Counted from the first letter of the stretch, positions 8,473-17,743 are shown. The stretch: DNA of 64,000 nt from Microthrixaceae bacterium (GCA_016702505.1 JADJDU010000001.1:124001-188000); one strand, 5' to 3'. Numbers and translations are program-made. Notes: a model not told the origin generated them from the letters alone.

Positions 8473-9717
8473 ATGACGGTCACCGAACCTCAGCTCGACT
8501 CCGCTGCCGCCCCAGCCGAGGCTCCGGTCCCGCCCGTCACCGGACCGCTGGAGCGCGAACAGGGACGTTGGACCCACCAGTGGGCCGAGCTTTTCGCCGA
8601 GGTGATCGACGCAGGTTTGTGCACCGGCTGTTCGGCCTGTGTCATCTCTTGCCCGCACGACGTCATCGGATACCACCACAAGGAGGGCGGCTACCGACCG
8701 TTCCACGTCGAGGACGAGTTGGGGCCCACCGACTGTGTCCACGGTCAGAAGGGCTGTACGTCCTGTACCAGGGCGTGTCCCCGCTTCCGGGACTGGGAAC
8801 CCACCGCAGAAGAGCACCTTTTCGCCCGGGCCCGCGAGCGCGATGAGATCTGGGGCATAGCCGAACAGGTGCTGTTGGTTCGTGCCGCCGACGACGAGGT
8901 GCACGATCGGGGGCAGGACGGCGGCTTGGTCTCCGCGATCCTCATCTGGCTGCTGGAAGAGGGCTACATAGACGGGGCGCTGGTCAGCCAGATCGAAGGC
9001 GACGGCTCTTCATGGCGGGCCAAGCCGGGGGTGGCCACCACTCCTGAGGAGGTCCTCGACGCGGCCGGGAGTCGGTACACCTACTCTGCGAACTGGCTCG
9101 CCTACGACGAGGCCCGTGAGAGAGGGCTAGAGAAGTTGGCTCTGGTGGGCATGGGTTGCCAGACCTCGGCCGCTCCGGTGATGTGGAGTCGCAAGATCGG
9201 CAAGGTGGGCAAGCCGATCCAGGTGACTCTCGGACTGCTGTGCTCGAAGACCTTCGACGACCGGATCTTCGAGGAGCTGTTCGAGGCGAAGTACGGCATT
9301 GCTCGAGCCGACATCAAGAAGGTCAACATCAAGGGCGTCTTCCAGATCTGGACCCACGATGGCGCGTACCACGAGATCCCGCTCAAGGAATGCCATGCAT
9401 GGACCCGGGAGGGTTGTACGCACTGCCCGGACTTCGCCGCCGAGCACGCCGACATCTCCACTGGAGGAATCGGCCAGTTCTCCGACTGGACACTCACCGT
9501 GGTTCGGACCGAGTTGGGCAAGGCCATCATGGACCGTATGGCTGCGGCGGGACGGATCATCACCCGCCCGGCCGAGGAGGACGATCCGGGCGCCATTTCC
9601 TTGATGGCCCGGCTGTCGCGCAACAGCCGCAACCGATGGCCCGAGACCGCCATCGGCTTCCCCCGCGTCATGACCGCCCCCCACCCAAGAAGAAGCCCAC
9701 CACCGCCTAGTGCCTAG
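8473..9717 (+). CDS. Coenzyme F420 hydrogenase/dehydrogenase beta-subunit family protein
   Basis: Start ATG 8473 is supported by TACCAT at 8459-8464, 8 bases upstream. The product has 414 residues. The N-terminus holds a ferredoxin-like CTGCSACVISC cluster motif (about residues 50-60) and a second Cys group, CTSCTRAC. The rest matches the FrhB-type F420/FAD-binding fold, as in F420-reducing hydrogenase beta subunits and related dehydrogenases. It likely moves electrons between F420H2 and an iron-sulfur/flavin partner; the partner is not encoded next door. The last 12 residues may be an artefact: one more C in the C-run at 9677-9682 would give a PKKKPTTA tail ending at 9710. Confidence 0.85.
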   Translation: MTVTEPQLDSAAAPAEAPVPPVTGPLEREQGRWTHQWAELFAEVIDAGLCTGCSACVISCPHDVIGYHHKEGGYRPFHVEDELGPTDCVHGQKGCTSCTRACPRFRDWEPTAEEHLFARARERDEIWGIAEQVLLVRAADDEVHDRGQDGGLVSAILIWLLEEGYIDGALVSQIEGDGSSWRAKPGVATTPEEVLDAAGSRYTYSANWLAYDEARERGLEKLALVGMGCQTSAAPVMWSRKIGKVGKPIQVTLGLLCSKTFDDRIFEELFEAKYGIARADIKKVNIKGVFQIWTHDGAYHEIPLKECHAWTREGCTHCPDFAAEHADISTGGIGQFSDWTLTVVRTELGKAIMDRMAAAGRIITRPAEEDDPGAISLMARLSRNSRNRWPETAIGFPRVMTAPHPRRSPPPPSA

Positions 9718-9805
9718 CGATGGCGTGCCACCGACATGGGCGACGGCACCGTCCAGGTGATGGTGGCCCACACCGCGGAGGGGTGCCCGGAGTGCGGTTG
9801 GCGCG

Positions 9806-9827
9806 ATCTTGACCGGCGGGTCAAGAT
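9806..9827. promoter_or_regulatory. TetR-type palindromic operator upstream of acyl-CoA dehydrogenase
   Basis: 9-base arms ATCTTGACC and GGTCAAGAT around GGCG, ending 7 bases before the acyl-CoA dehydrogenase ATG. The core CTTGACC-N4-GGTCAAG is repeated at 35441-35462 by the thiolase-like gene. It overlaps the expected promoter, so binding would repress. TetR family membership of the regulator is inference. Confidence 0.6.
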
Positions 9828-9833
9828 AGCGGA

Positions 9834-11078
9834 ATGGACCTGAGCTACCCCGCCGAAGCCGAAGAGTTCCGTATCGAGATCCGGGCCTGGTTGGAGGAAA
9901 ACCTGCCGGCAGGCTGGTTCGACGAGGGCTTCGAGATGTCGCCCGACGACAAGAAGAAGTTCAACGAGGAGTGGCCGTCCAAGCTCTTCGCCGGTGGGTG
10001 GATATGCGCGTCGTGGCCCACCGAGTACGGCGGCAAAGGACTCTCCACCATGCAGAACGTGGTGTTGGCCGAGGAGTTCGCTCGGGCCAAGGCCCCGATG
10101 CGCGCCGACTTCTTCGGTGACACCCTCGTTGGGCCGACCATCCTCCAGCACGGCACCGAGGAGCAGAAGAAGTACTTCCTACCCAAGATCATGAAGGGCG
10201 AGATGGCCTGGTGTCAGGGCTTCTCCGAGCCCGACTCCGGTTCGGACCTCGCATCGCTGAAGACCACGGCCGTGCTCGACGGTGACGAATGGGTGATCAA
10301 CGGCCAGAAGGTGTGGACCACCCAGGCCCAGTTCGCCGACTACTGCTTCGTGCTGGCTCGCACCGACCCGAACGTGAAGAAGCAGGCCGGGATCTCCTAC
10401 CTGTTGGTGCCGATGAAACAGGACGGCATCGAGGTGCGGGGCATCGTCCAGCCCGACGGCACCGCCGAGTTCAACGAGGTGTTCTTCACCAACGCCCGTT
10501 GCCCCAAGGAGAACGTGGTCGGCGGCGTCAACGGCGGTTGGACCGTGGCCAACTCGACGCTCAGCCACGAGCGGGGAATGTCGGCCACCACCGGCTACCG
10601 CCGCTTCGAACAGGAGTACCTGTTGATGGTGGCCGAGGCCAAGCGCAACGGCTCGATCGAGGATCCAGTGATCCGCCAAGGCCTGGCCCGCTACTACACC
10701 AAGATCCAGATCCTGCGCATCAACGGCCTGCGGTCGCTCACCCAGACCCTCAACAAGACCAAGGACATGGGCGTGGTCGCTCTGGGCCTCACCAACAAGA
10801 TGTTCTGGTCCGAGATGCACCGTGACGCCATGGAGTTGGCCCTCGACATCTTCGGGGCCGCATCGATGTTGGTGTCCACGGGCCCCGAGTCCGGCAATTG
10901 GCCGGCGGCGATGCGAGCCAAGGGCCGCGACACCTACAAGCCGAGTCCGATGATGTCGTCGTTCTTCTTCTCCCGCTCCGAGACCATCTGGGGCGGTACC
11001 GCCGAGATCCAGCGCAACATCGTCGGCGAGAAGTTCCTCGGCCTCCCCCGCGAACCCAAAGCACCCGGAGAGAAGTAG
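9834..11078 (+). CDS. Acyl-CoA dehydrogenase
   Basis: 414 residues of the FAD-dependent acyl-CoA dehydrogenase fold, oxidising acyl-CoA to enoyl-CoA with electron transfer flavoprotein as acceptor. Visible signatures: CQGFSEPDSGSDLASL (FAD/substrate segment, near residue 125), VINGQKVWTT, and near the C-terminus the SETIWGGTAEIQRNI helix. It resembles the actinobacterial FadE group acting on bulky or steroid side-chain substrates, but this is not resolved. A palindromic operator immediately upstream suggests control by the same regulator as the thiolase-like gene at 34-35 kb. No ribosome-binding site is evident; the mRNA may be leaderless. Confidence 0.93.
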   Translation: MDLSYPAEAEEFRIEIRAWLEENLPAGWFDEGFEMSPDDKKKFNEEWPSKLFAGGWICASWPTEYGGKGLSTMQNVVLAEEFARAKAPMRADFFGDTLVGPTILQHGTEEQKKYFLPKIMKGEMAWCQGFSEPDSGSDLASLKTTAVLDGDEWVINGQKVWTTQAQFADYCFVLARTDPNVKKQAGISYLLVPMKQDGIEVRGIVQPDGTAEFNEVFFTNARCPKENVVGGVNGGWTVANSTLSHERGMSATTGYRRFEQEYLLMVAEAKRNGSIEDPVIRQGLARYYTKIQILRINGLRSLTQTLNKTKDMGVVALGLTNKMFWSEMHRDAMELALDIFGAASMLVSTGPESGNWPAAMRAKGRDTYKPSPMMSSFFFSRSETIWGGTAEIQRNIVGEKFLGLPREPKAPGEK

Positions 11079-11174
11079 CTGGCGTATCGGCCGAGGTCAC
11101 TCCTCAGCCGGGATCCGCTGATAGGTCAGTCGTCGCGGTCAGCCGATTGTGTGTTCCTTGTGGTGCCGGTGGGC

Positions 11175-11595
11175 TCATCCAGCGGGGTGGCGGACGTTCC
11201 AGAGCCACTCGACCAAGGCCTGTTTGCCCTGGCTCTGCGTAGGCCCGGTGATCATGTTGTCGAGGCCGCCGCCCAGGGCCATGAGCTTGTAGGTGGTGTC
11301 GGCAGTAGTGATTCGGATGTCGCCCGTCTCTGCCTTCAGGAACTCACCGAGGCCGCCGCCGAATCCGTCCACCGACGACCTGACCACGTCGGTCGGGCTG
11401 ATCGACACCGGCGGGCCCGAGGCCTCGGCCCGTCGGTTCGTCGGCACCATGACCAGGCGGCTCGGCGTGACCCCGATGGCGAAGCTGACGGACGAGAAGG
11501 CCTTGCGATGCGTCGCATGTACCACCCGTCAGTTCCTCGCCGGGAATCAGGTGGGGCCTCACCGCATCGGTGTAGAGCCGTGACATCTCTTCCAA
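11175..11595 (-). pseudogene. Frameshifted small conserved protein
   Basis: Two overlapping minus-strand frames together read as one protein. The first part (from TTG 11595 or ATG 11586) gives MSRLYTDAVRPHLIPGEEL. After about 11515-11530 the other frame continues with THRKAFSSVSFAIGVTPSRL and so on to the stop at 11175. A single-base shift joins them into about 140 residues. The N-terminus is uncertain because an in-frame TAG lies just upstream at about 11621. The joined protein looks like a small single-domain cytosolic protein of unknown function. It is either a real pseudogene or an indel error. Confidence 0.5.
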
Positions 11596-11825
11596 TTGCT
11601 TCTCAGTCCCATTCCTGAGTTTCTAACCCGGAATCTCTTGGGCCGCTACGTACTGTGGTTCCTGGGTTCGAAAGGCCGCGTACACCCTCTTTTTATCTTT
11701 GCCTTGGAACTGCGCTGACCAGCTCGTTGGTTTCGCCCGGGCATTCGAAGCAGCGGTCGGAACCTGAAGTCCGCGTCGGGATCGCCAGCCCGGCCGGTCT
11801 GACGGACCGGGGCGAGAACCGTTTG

Positions 11826-14800
11826 TCAGTCGAGGTGACCGGCGAAGAGGGTGTCTAGCTCGCGGGTGATCCGTTTGGCGCTGACGGGGCCGCGGGTTCC
11901 TACCGTCTGGGCGAACAGGCTCACCCTCAGCTCCTCGATCATCCAGGTCACCTCCTTCACCCGGGGGGTGACCTGGCTGGGCCGCAAGGCGGCCAGCAGT
12001 TTGGCGTGGTCCGCCTCCACGGCGGCGACCTCGGCGAGGTGGCGTCGGTCCCGGGCGGGTGCTTCGGCTATTCGCCCGATCCGGTGGCCTAGGGCCTGGA
12101 GGTAGCGGTCGACATCGGCAAGGCGTGAGATACCGGCCTCGGTCACGAAACCGGGATGGACGAGACGTCGTCGGTGGGCCCGGGCATCGGCCACCAGGTC
12201 CGCGAGGGTGGGGCTGGTCAGCCGCTCGAGTTGTCGGTCGAGCTCCGCGGCGGTGACCACCAGGCGACCGGTGTCGGCCAGGGCCGTGGTGGCCATCTGG
12301 CGCAGGTGGTCACGCGCCCGTCGTACGAGGGTTTCAAAGGCTGGCTCATCGCGCACGTCTTCACCGTGGTCAGCGATCACCCGGTCGGCGGCGGCATTGA
12401 TGCAGTCCCGGAGGAGCAGGCCGAGGCTCAGGTCATCGTCGGCGGCCAGGGCCAGCCGGACTCGGTTGGGTACACCTCCCTCCAGGCCTCGGATTCCCAC
12501 CGGCACCGAGAGCAGCAACAGGCGACGCAGGCCGACGGCCATGATCTTGCTGGCGATCTCGGGGGTGGAGAACACCTTGATGTCGACCGACTCACCTCGA
12601 TCCAACAGGGCGGGGTACCCGGTGATCCGATGACCATCGACCTCGGAGTGGACGGCAACCGGTAGGTCTCCGAAATCCCAACCGGTCACCCCCTTTCGTT
12701 CGACACCCACGGCGCTGGGAGCCCCGTCGACCGCGTTTGGCGACGCGGCGGTCATGGGTTGTCCGTCGGAGGGGGATGGTCGGGGTCCGTTCGTTCTCTC
12801 ACCGGTGATGGTGGGGTCGGAGCCGGCTTCCGGGCTAGGTGCGTGGTGGGCCTGGTGCTTGGCCGCGGATCGGGCAAGGGCTTCGGCCATCGCGGCCCGG
12901 GCGCGGCTGCCGAGAAGGCGCTTCAGGTCGTCCAGGTCCTTGCCGATCGCCACCAACTCGGCAGCTGGCCCGGTCCCCTCGGTGGCGGCGAAGGTGATCC
13001 GTAGGTGGTCGTCCACCCGCCGGTGGTTGAAGGCGTCGGCCCCGACTCGGATTCCGGTTTGCTCGGACAGAACGTCGGCCAGCACCTCCACCAGGGCACG
13101 GTCCTGGTGTTTGACGGCAGCAACCGCCCGTTCGATTGTGGGGGTGAGGGGGCTGAGTTGGCGGCGCAGATCCTTGGGTGCGGTGCGGATCAGGGCATTC
13201 ACCAGGTCGGCCCGCAACCCCGGCACCTGCCAGTCGAAGTCCCACGGTTCCACCTGGTTCAGCACCGCCAGGGGGATTCGTACCGTAACGCCGTCCAGAT
13301 CGTGGCCGGGTTCGAACCGGTACGACAGCGACAGACTCAGGCCTCCCTGGACCCAGGTGTCGGGGAAGTCGGCCGGGTCCAATCCGTCGGGCACTGCTTC
13401 GGGCTCCAGCAGGTCGCTGACGGTCAGGTCGAGCAGAGTGGGCTGGTCCCGGCGAGCCTGCTTCCACCAGCGGTCGAAGTGGCGGCCGGAAACGACATCG
13501 GGTCCGACCCGGTCGTCGTAGAACTCGAACAGGGTGTGATCGTCCACGAACGTGTTGGCCCGGCGGAAGCGGTCGCCCATGGCTTGGGCCTCCTCCATCA
13601 CCTCGTCGTTGTGGACCAAGAACGGATGAGGTGAGTCCCACTCCCGACGGACGAGGGCGTGCTCGATGAACAGGTCCCGGGCCTCGTCTCGGTCGACCCG
13701 GTCGTAACCGACCCGTCTCCCCGTGACGATCGGCAACCCGTAGAGGGTGACCTGTTCGGTGGTGACCGCTCGCCCGGAGCGTTCGTCCCAGCGGGGGTCA
13801 CCGTAGGAGCGCTTCACCAGATGAGCGCCCAGATCCTCGGCCCACTCCGGCTCGATGGCGGCCACCTGACGGGCCCACAACCGGTTGGTCTCCACCAACT
13901 CGGCGGCCATCACCCAACCGGGGGGCTTGCGGGCCAGGCCCGACCCGGGCGCGATCTGGAACCGTGACCCCCGGGCCCCGTGGTACTCGCGGGATTGGCG
14001 CTGACCGGACTGTCCGCGGCCTCGGTTGAGCTGGCGGCCTTGGGCCTTGTCGTCGGGCCTTTCCAACATGCCGACGTGGGACAACAGCCCGGCCAGGATC
14101 GCCTTGTGGACCCGATCGGGATGAGCGTGGCCACCACCGTTCCCGGTCTCGGATGGCTTGATGTCGAGGGTGGCGGCGGCTCGGGCCAACTGGCGGTGCA
14201 GGTCGATCCACTCGCGCACCCGCAGGTAGTTGAGGAACCCGTCTCTACACTCTCGCCGGAACCGGCTGGAGGAAAGGGTGTCCCGGCGCTCGCTCAGGTG
14301 GTCCCAGAGCCGGACCAGACTCAGCAGGTCAGACCCGGGGACCTTGAACCGACCGTGGGCTTCGGCCGCGGCCTGTTCCTGATCGGTCGGGCGCTCGCGT
14401 GGGTCCTGGATGGACAGGGCCGCGGCGATGATCAACACCTCACGGACACAGCCTTGACGCTGGGCCTCCACCACCATCCGGGCCAGGCGAGGATCGATGG
14501 GCAGTCGTACGAGCTGACGGCCCACCTTGGTGAGTCGCCTCCTATCGCCGTCGCGGTCCGCCACGACGGCGTCGAGCTCCTCCAGCAACGCAACCCCGTC
14601 TCGGATGGCGCGGGGATCGGGGGGATCGAGGAACGGGAACCGGGCCACGTCACCCAGACCCAGGTTCGTCATCTGCAAGATGACCGAGGCCAGGTTGGTT
14701 CGCTGGATCTCGGGGTCGGTGAAGGCGGGACGGGCGAGGAGGTCGTCCTCGCTGTAGAGACGGATGCAGATCCCCGGTGCCACCCGGCCGCACCGACCCG

Positions 14801-15851
14801 CCCGCTGGTTGGCTGACGCCTGACTCACCGCTTCGATGGGTAGACGCTGGACCTTGAGCCGGTGGCTGTAACGCGAGATGCGCGCCGTTCCGGCGTCGAC
14901 CACGTATCGCACGCCAGGAACGGTGATCGACGTCTCGGCCACGTTCGTGGCCAAGACGACCCGTCGACCGCGGTGGGCCTCGAACACTCGGTGCTGTTCG
15001 GCCGCGGACAGGCGGGCGTACATGGGCAGGATCTCGGTGCCCGCCAGTGGACGACCGGTCAGGGTCTCCTTGGTCAGGGCGTCGGCGGTGTCACGGATCT
15101 CTCGTTCGCCGCTCAGGAAAACCAAGACGTCGCCGGGGCCTTCCCGGGTCAGTTCCATTACTGCATCACAGACCGCGGTGACCTGGTCCCGGTCGTCGTC
15201 GATGACGTCGTCGCCCTCATCGGCGGGGTGCAGACCCCCGTAGGGGCGGTAGCGGATCTCGACGGGGTAGCTGCGACCTGACACCTCGACCACTGGTGCC
15301 GGTCTGTCGTCGGTGCAGAAGTGGTCGGCGAAGCGGGCGGTATCGATGGTGGCCGAGGTGATGATCACCTTCAGGTCGGGGCGACGGGGGAGCAGCCGCT
15401 TGAGGTGACCGAGCAACACGTCGATGTTGAGGCTCCGCTCGTGAGCCTCGTCCACGATGATCGTGTCGTAGCGGCGTAGGTCCCGATCTCGTTGCAGCTC
15501 GGCCAGCAATATTCCGTCTGTCATCACCTTGATGGCCGTGTCCTCGCCCACCCGGTCGGTGAATCGCACCGCGTAGCCGACAGTTCCGCCTAGGTCGGTG
15601 CTGAGCTCCTCGGCCACCCGTTCGGCCACCGTGCGCGCCGCCACCCGCCGCGGCTGGGTGTGGCCGATCCAACCGTTGGTCCCTCGTCCCAGTTCCAGGC
15701 ACAACTTGGGGAGCTGAGTGCTCTTGCCCGACCCGGTCTCGCCGGCGACGATCACCACCTGGTTGGCGGCGATCACCTCGAGCAGTTCCTCGCGCCGGGC
15801 CGTGATGGGCAGGTCGGCCGGGTAGGTGATGGCCGGCGGCACCGAGGGCAT
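11826..15851 (-). CDS. hrpA: ATP-dependent RNA helicase HrpA (DEAH box)
   Basis: 1341 residues, the full length of the bacterial HrpA family. The Walker A motif GETGSGKST is near residue 36 and the DEAH box VDEAHERSLN near residue 135, followed by SATID, the helicase C domain (QRAGRCGR), HA2/OB regions and the long C-terminal DUF3418-type extension. Such helicases act on mRNA processing and stalled ribosomes. The minus-strand TAGAGT at 15859-15864 lies 7 bases before ATG 15851, so the mRNA is probably leaderless. A diverged fragment of a second hrpA-like gene lies at 16.6 kb. Confidence 0.96.
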   Translation of the reverse strand: MPSVPPAITYPADLPITARREELLEVIAANQVVIVAGETGSGKSTQLPKLCLELGRGTNGWIGHTQPRRVAARTVAERVAEELSTDLGGTVGYAVRFTDRVGEDTAIKVMTDGILLAELQRDRDLRRYDTIIVDEAHERSLNIDVLLGHLKRLLPRRPDLKVIITSATIDTARFADHFCTDDRPAPVVEVSGRSYPVEIRYRPYGGLHPADEGDDVIDDDRDQVTAVCDAVMELTREGPGDVLVFLSGEREIRDTADALTKETLTGRPLAGTEILPMYARLSAAEQHRVFEAHRGRRVVLATNVAETSITVPGVRYVVDAGTARISRYSHRLKVQRLPIEAVSQASANQRAGRCGRVAPGICIRLYSEDDLLARPAFTDPEIQRTNLASVILQMTNLGLGDVARFPFLDPPDPRAIRDGVALLEELDAVVADRDGDRRRLTKVGRQLVRLPIDPRLARMVVEAQRQGCVREVLIIAAALSIQDPRERPTDQEQAAAEAHGRFKVPGSDLLSLVRLWDHLSERRDTLSSSRFRRECRDGFLNYLRVREWIDLHRQLARAAATLDIKPSETGNGGGHAHPDRVHKAILAGLLSHVGMLERPDDKAQGRQLNRGRGQSGQRQSREYHGARGSRFQIAPGSGLARKPPGWVMAAELVETNRLWARQVAAIEPEWAEDLGAHLVKRSYGDPRWDERSGRAVTTEQVTLYGLPIVTGRRVGYDRVDRDEARDLFIEHALVRREWDSPHPFLVHNDEVMEEAQAMGDRFRRANTFVDDHTLFEFYDDRVGPDVVSGRHFDRWWKQARRDQPTLLDLTVSDLLEPEAVPDGLDPADFPDTWVQGGLSLSLSYRFEPGHDLDGVTVRIPLAVLNQVEPWDFDWQVPGLRADLVNALIRTAPKDLRRQLSPLTPTIERAVAAVKHQDRALVEVLADVLSEQTGIRVGADAFNHRRVDDHLRITFAATEGTGPAAELVAIGKDLDDLKRLLGSRARAAMAEALARSAAKHQAHHAPSPEAGSDPTITGERTNGPRPSPSDGQPMTAASPNAVDGAPSAVGVERKGVTGWDFGDLPVAVHSEVDGHRITGYPALLDRGESVDIKVFSTPEIASKIMAVGLRRLLLLSVPVGIRGLEGGVPNRVRLALAADDDLSLGLLLRDCINAAADRVIADHGEDVRDEPAFETLVRRARDHLRQMATTALADTGRLVVTAAELDRQLERLTSPTLADLVADARAHRRRLVHPGFVTEAGISRLADVDRYLQALGHRIGRIAEAPARDRRHLAEVAAVEADHAKLLAALRPSQVTPRVKEVTWMIEELRVSLFAQTVGTRGPVSAKRITRELDTLFAGHLD

Positions 15852-15858
15852 TTCCCGA

Positions 15859-15864
15859 ACTCTA
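15859..15864 (-). promoter_or_regulatory. Leaderless -10 box for hrpA
   Basis: TAGAGT on the minus strand, 7 bases before ATG 15851. The adjoining 15865-15896 sequence resembles 16718-16751 in front of the NUDIX domain (29 of 34 bases match over the aligned stretch), pointing to a local duplication. Confidence 0.5.
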
Positions 15865-16167
15865 GAGCCGGACTTGGCACGGATCCGCGGTGGTTCTGAG
15901 ACTCACGCCCACGCCCAGGACGGTCAGACCGTGGTCGCCAGCCTTCAACGCCTGTGTGGACCCCACAACCGGGCCCGCGCCCAAGCCTGACGACCAGGTC
16001 TGGGATGCCTGGTCTGGGTTGTCAGTGCTCCTGGGTACGGTGGCGGTGGCGTGAGATTGACCCTTGCAGGGAGACCTGACAGACGATCCGAACCTTCCGT
16101 CGGGAGCGGGCCACAGGGGGCTTGCGTTGTGGGCGGTTGGTTGACCCTTCGGAGTGAGGTCACCACA

Positions 16168-16494
16168 ATGTCGTTGACAGAACGAAGCCGTCACACGCTT
16201 TATGAGACCTTCGCGGTGCTCATCGACGATGAGAAAGCAGTCGAGGAGATGCTCTCCTACTTCCCGGCAAGAGACGTCGAAGAACCGGTCACCAAAGACT
16301 TCCTCCGCTCCGAACTCGGGGTTCTTCGTTCTGAGCTTCACGCCGAGTTTCAGTCTGAGATCGGTTCCGTCCGTGGAGAACTCTCCGACCTTCGTGTCGA
16401 GATGTTGCAGTCGGCGCGTGCCACCCAGACCTGGATCATCACCACCGGCCTGTCGCTGGCCGGGCTCGTCTTGGCCCTCGCCCGCTTCGGCTGA
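16168..16494 (+). CDS. Small coiled-coil protein with C-terminal membrane anchor
   Basis: 108 residues from ATG 16168. The N-terminal half (SRHTLYETFAVLIDDEKAV) is followed by a heptad-rich coiled coil (FLRSELGVLRSEL and on) and one C-terminal membrane segment (WIITTGLSLAGLVLALARF). This layout resembles DUF1640-like and other small tail-anchored coiled-coil proteins. The upstream frame stays open, but the segment before this ATG has no protein-like character. It lies between hrpA and the hrpA remnant, and a GC-rich hairpin follows. Function unknown. Confidence 0.7.
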   Translation: MSLTERSRHTLYETFAVLIDDEKAVEEMLSYFPARDVEEPVTKDFLRSELGVLRSELHAEFQSEIGSVRGELSDLRVEMLQSARATQTWIITTGLSLAGLVLALARFG

Positions 16495-16539
16495 CGCTCA
16501 GCCAGGGCCAGCGGGGTCGCAGCGGACCCGGATCCCTGC

Positions 16540-16560
16540 GCCCGCCTGTCGGCGGCGGGC
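16540..16560 (+). terminator. GC-rich hairpin after the coiled-coil gene
   Basis: GCCCGCC (16540-16546) pairs perfectly with GGCGGGC (16554-16560) around a 7-base loop, 45 bases after the stop codon. No T-run is present. Confidence 0.5.
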
Positions 16561-16572
16561 CGCGCTCAACCC

Positions 16573-16712
16573 TCGGGTCCGACCCGGCCGTCGTAGAACT
16601 CAACCAGGGTCTGGTCGGCTACGAGCGTGTCGGCCCGCCGGAAGCAGCCACCCACCGAATCGGCCGCTTCGAGAACCTTGTCGCTGTGCACGAGAAGGTG
16701 GTGAGGACTGCC
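16573..16712 (-). pseudogene. Remnant of a second hrpA-like gene
   Basis: Minus-strand translation gives about 45 residues (including VEFYDGRVGPEG, then stop) that align without gaps to residues 738-784 of the HrpA encoded at 11.8-15.9 kb (FEFYDDRVGPDV there). The DNA matches along some 135 bases, with many differences that keep similar residues, so the copy is old or came from a diverged homologue. The rest of the gene is gone. The 5' end of the NUDIX reading frame overlaps this fragment on the other strand. Confidence 0.7.
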
Positions 16713-17216
16713 TGGAGCCGGACGTGGCAGAGTTCCGCTGTGGTTCTGCGGCGGTCCGGTGACGGATTCATCACCTGTGCGGACGGTAGGACTCGCTGGG
16801 GTCGCTTCGGAGCGGCCGGTGTGGTCTTCGTCTTTCGGGCCCCCGACGGTGACGAGGTGCTACTCCAACTTCGTTCGGCAATGGCCCACGAGGGGGGAAC
16901 CTGGTCGTGTCCGGGCGGGGCGATCGATCGGGGTGAGTCCCCGTTCGAGGCGGCCATGCGAGAGTCGACGGAGGAAGTGGGCGAGCCGCCTGCGGGTTGG
17001 CGGCATCTGGGAGACCACGTCTTCACCCCGGCCCACGACTGGACCTACACCACAGCGGTGGTGGAGGTGACCGACCGCTTCGGTTCCTCGCTCAACTTCG
17101 AGACCACCGACGTGGCATGGGTGCTCGTCACCGCCGTGGAGGATCTGGCGCTGCACGGAGGCTTTGCCACCAGCTGGCCCGACGTCCGCCGCATCATCGC
17201 CCCCGCCGCGGACTGA
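16686..17216 (+). CDS. NUDIX hydrolase
   Basis: Up to 176 residues. The Nudix box GX5EX7REUXEEXGU is complete at about residues 78-100 of the longest form (E84, R92, E93, E96, E97). It hydrolyses some nucleoside diphosphate derivative; the substrate is not evident. Candidate GTG starts are 16686, 16698, 16701 and 16740. The first three lie in or against the hrpA remnant, so the functional N-terminus may begin at 16701 or 16740. The gene is followed by a dispersed repeat element and a converging tRNA. Confidence 0.82.
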   Translation: MHEKVVRTAWSRTWQSSAVVLRRSGDGFITCADGRTRWGRFGAAGVVFVFRAPDGDEVLLQLRSAMAHEGGTWSCPGGAIDRGESPFEAAMRESTEEVGEPPAGWRHLGDHVFTPAHDWTYTTAVVEVTDRFGSSLNFETTDVAWVLVTAVEDLALHGGFATSWPDVRRIIAPAAD

Positions 17217-17294
17217 CGTCGAGCGTCCCCCGCAAGCTCCCGAACGGGTGCACCGGGCGCTGGTCGCAGGACATGCGGGCCGAACTCTTCGGTG

Positions 17295-17415
17295 CTTAGG
17301 AGGTGCGCCGACAGGCGGACCGACCCATAAACACGGGATGGCTAAACCGAGGCGAAGCCTCGGTCTGATCACCCTTGCAGCGACGACGACCGGACCTATC
17401 CGCTCGGGTCCTTAT
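17295..17415 (+). repeat. Dispersed ~120-bp element, copy A
   Basis: Begins CTTAGGAGG and ends GGGTCCTTAT. The core contains CCGACCCATAAACACGG, a hairpin ACCGAGGC-GAA-GCCTCGGT (17346-17364), and AGCGACGACGACCGGA. Related copies are at 32099-32216 (same strand) and 56901-57019 (opposite strand). This copy lies between the NUDIX gene and the converging tRNA-Arg. A bidirectional terminator or REP-like element is the leading idea. Confidence 0.8.
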
Positions 17416-17499
17416 TGAGATGGTCGAGCGAGTTCGCTCTTCACGCTGACCGTTAGGCGTCATGGCCGCCTGTCTGTGGGCGGTCAGCCGCAAATTTTC

Positions 17500-17574
17500 T
17501 GGCGCCCTCGGCAGGATTCGAACCTGCGCACACGGCTCCGGAGGCCGATGCTCTATCCCCTGAGCTACGAGGGC
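17500..17574 (-). tRNA. tRNA-Arg (anticodon CCG)
   Basis: Minus-strand cloverleaf: acceptor GCCCTCG/CGAGGGC (17568-17574 with 17504-17510), D stem GCTC/GAGC, anticodon loop CTCCGGA giving CCG, T arm GCAGG-TTCGAAT-CCTGC, discriminator G, and a genomically encoded CCA (17500-17502). The first anticodon-stem pair is a T-T mismatch. TAGGGT on the minus strand (17585-17590) lies 10 bases before the 5' end. It is divergent from argS, whose product charges it. Confidence 0.95.
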
Positions 17575-17743
17575 GGGGGTCGTCACCCTAGTGGGTGACC
17601 GGGGAGCGCCCCCAACGGCCGTGAGATGCGCCTGGGCTTCTGGCCGAGGAACCGATATCAGCGTAGCCAGGGGGTGCCCGTAGGATCGGACGACCGCCGC
17701 GGCACCTGCCCGGACCTCGGCGCAGCACCCGAAAGGTTCCTCC

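Noticed and set aside
9736..9842. Short frame with a CPEC motif ahead of the acyl-CoA dehydrogenase
   Set aside because: It contains the whole palindromic operator and overlaps the next start; more likely regulatory DNA.
11660..11820. tRNA-like GGGTTCGAAAGG segment near 11663
   Set aside because: No acceptor or anticodon stem can be formed around it.
17295..17415. Repeat copy A as a transposon fragment
   Set aside because: No transposase similarity, no convincing terminal inverted repeats or target-site duplication could be seen by eye.
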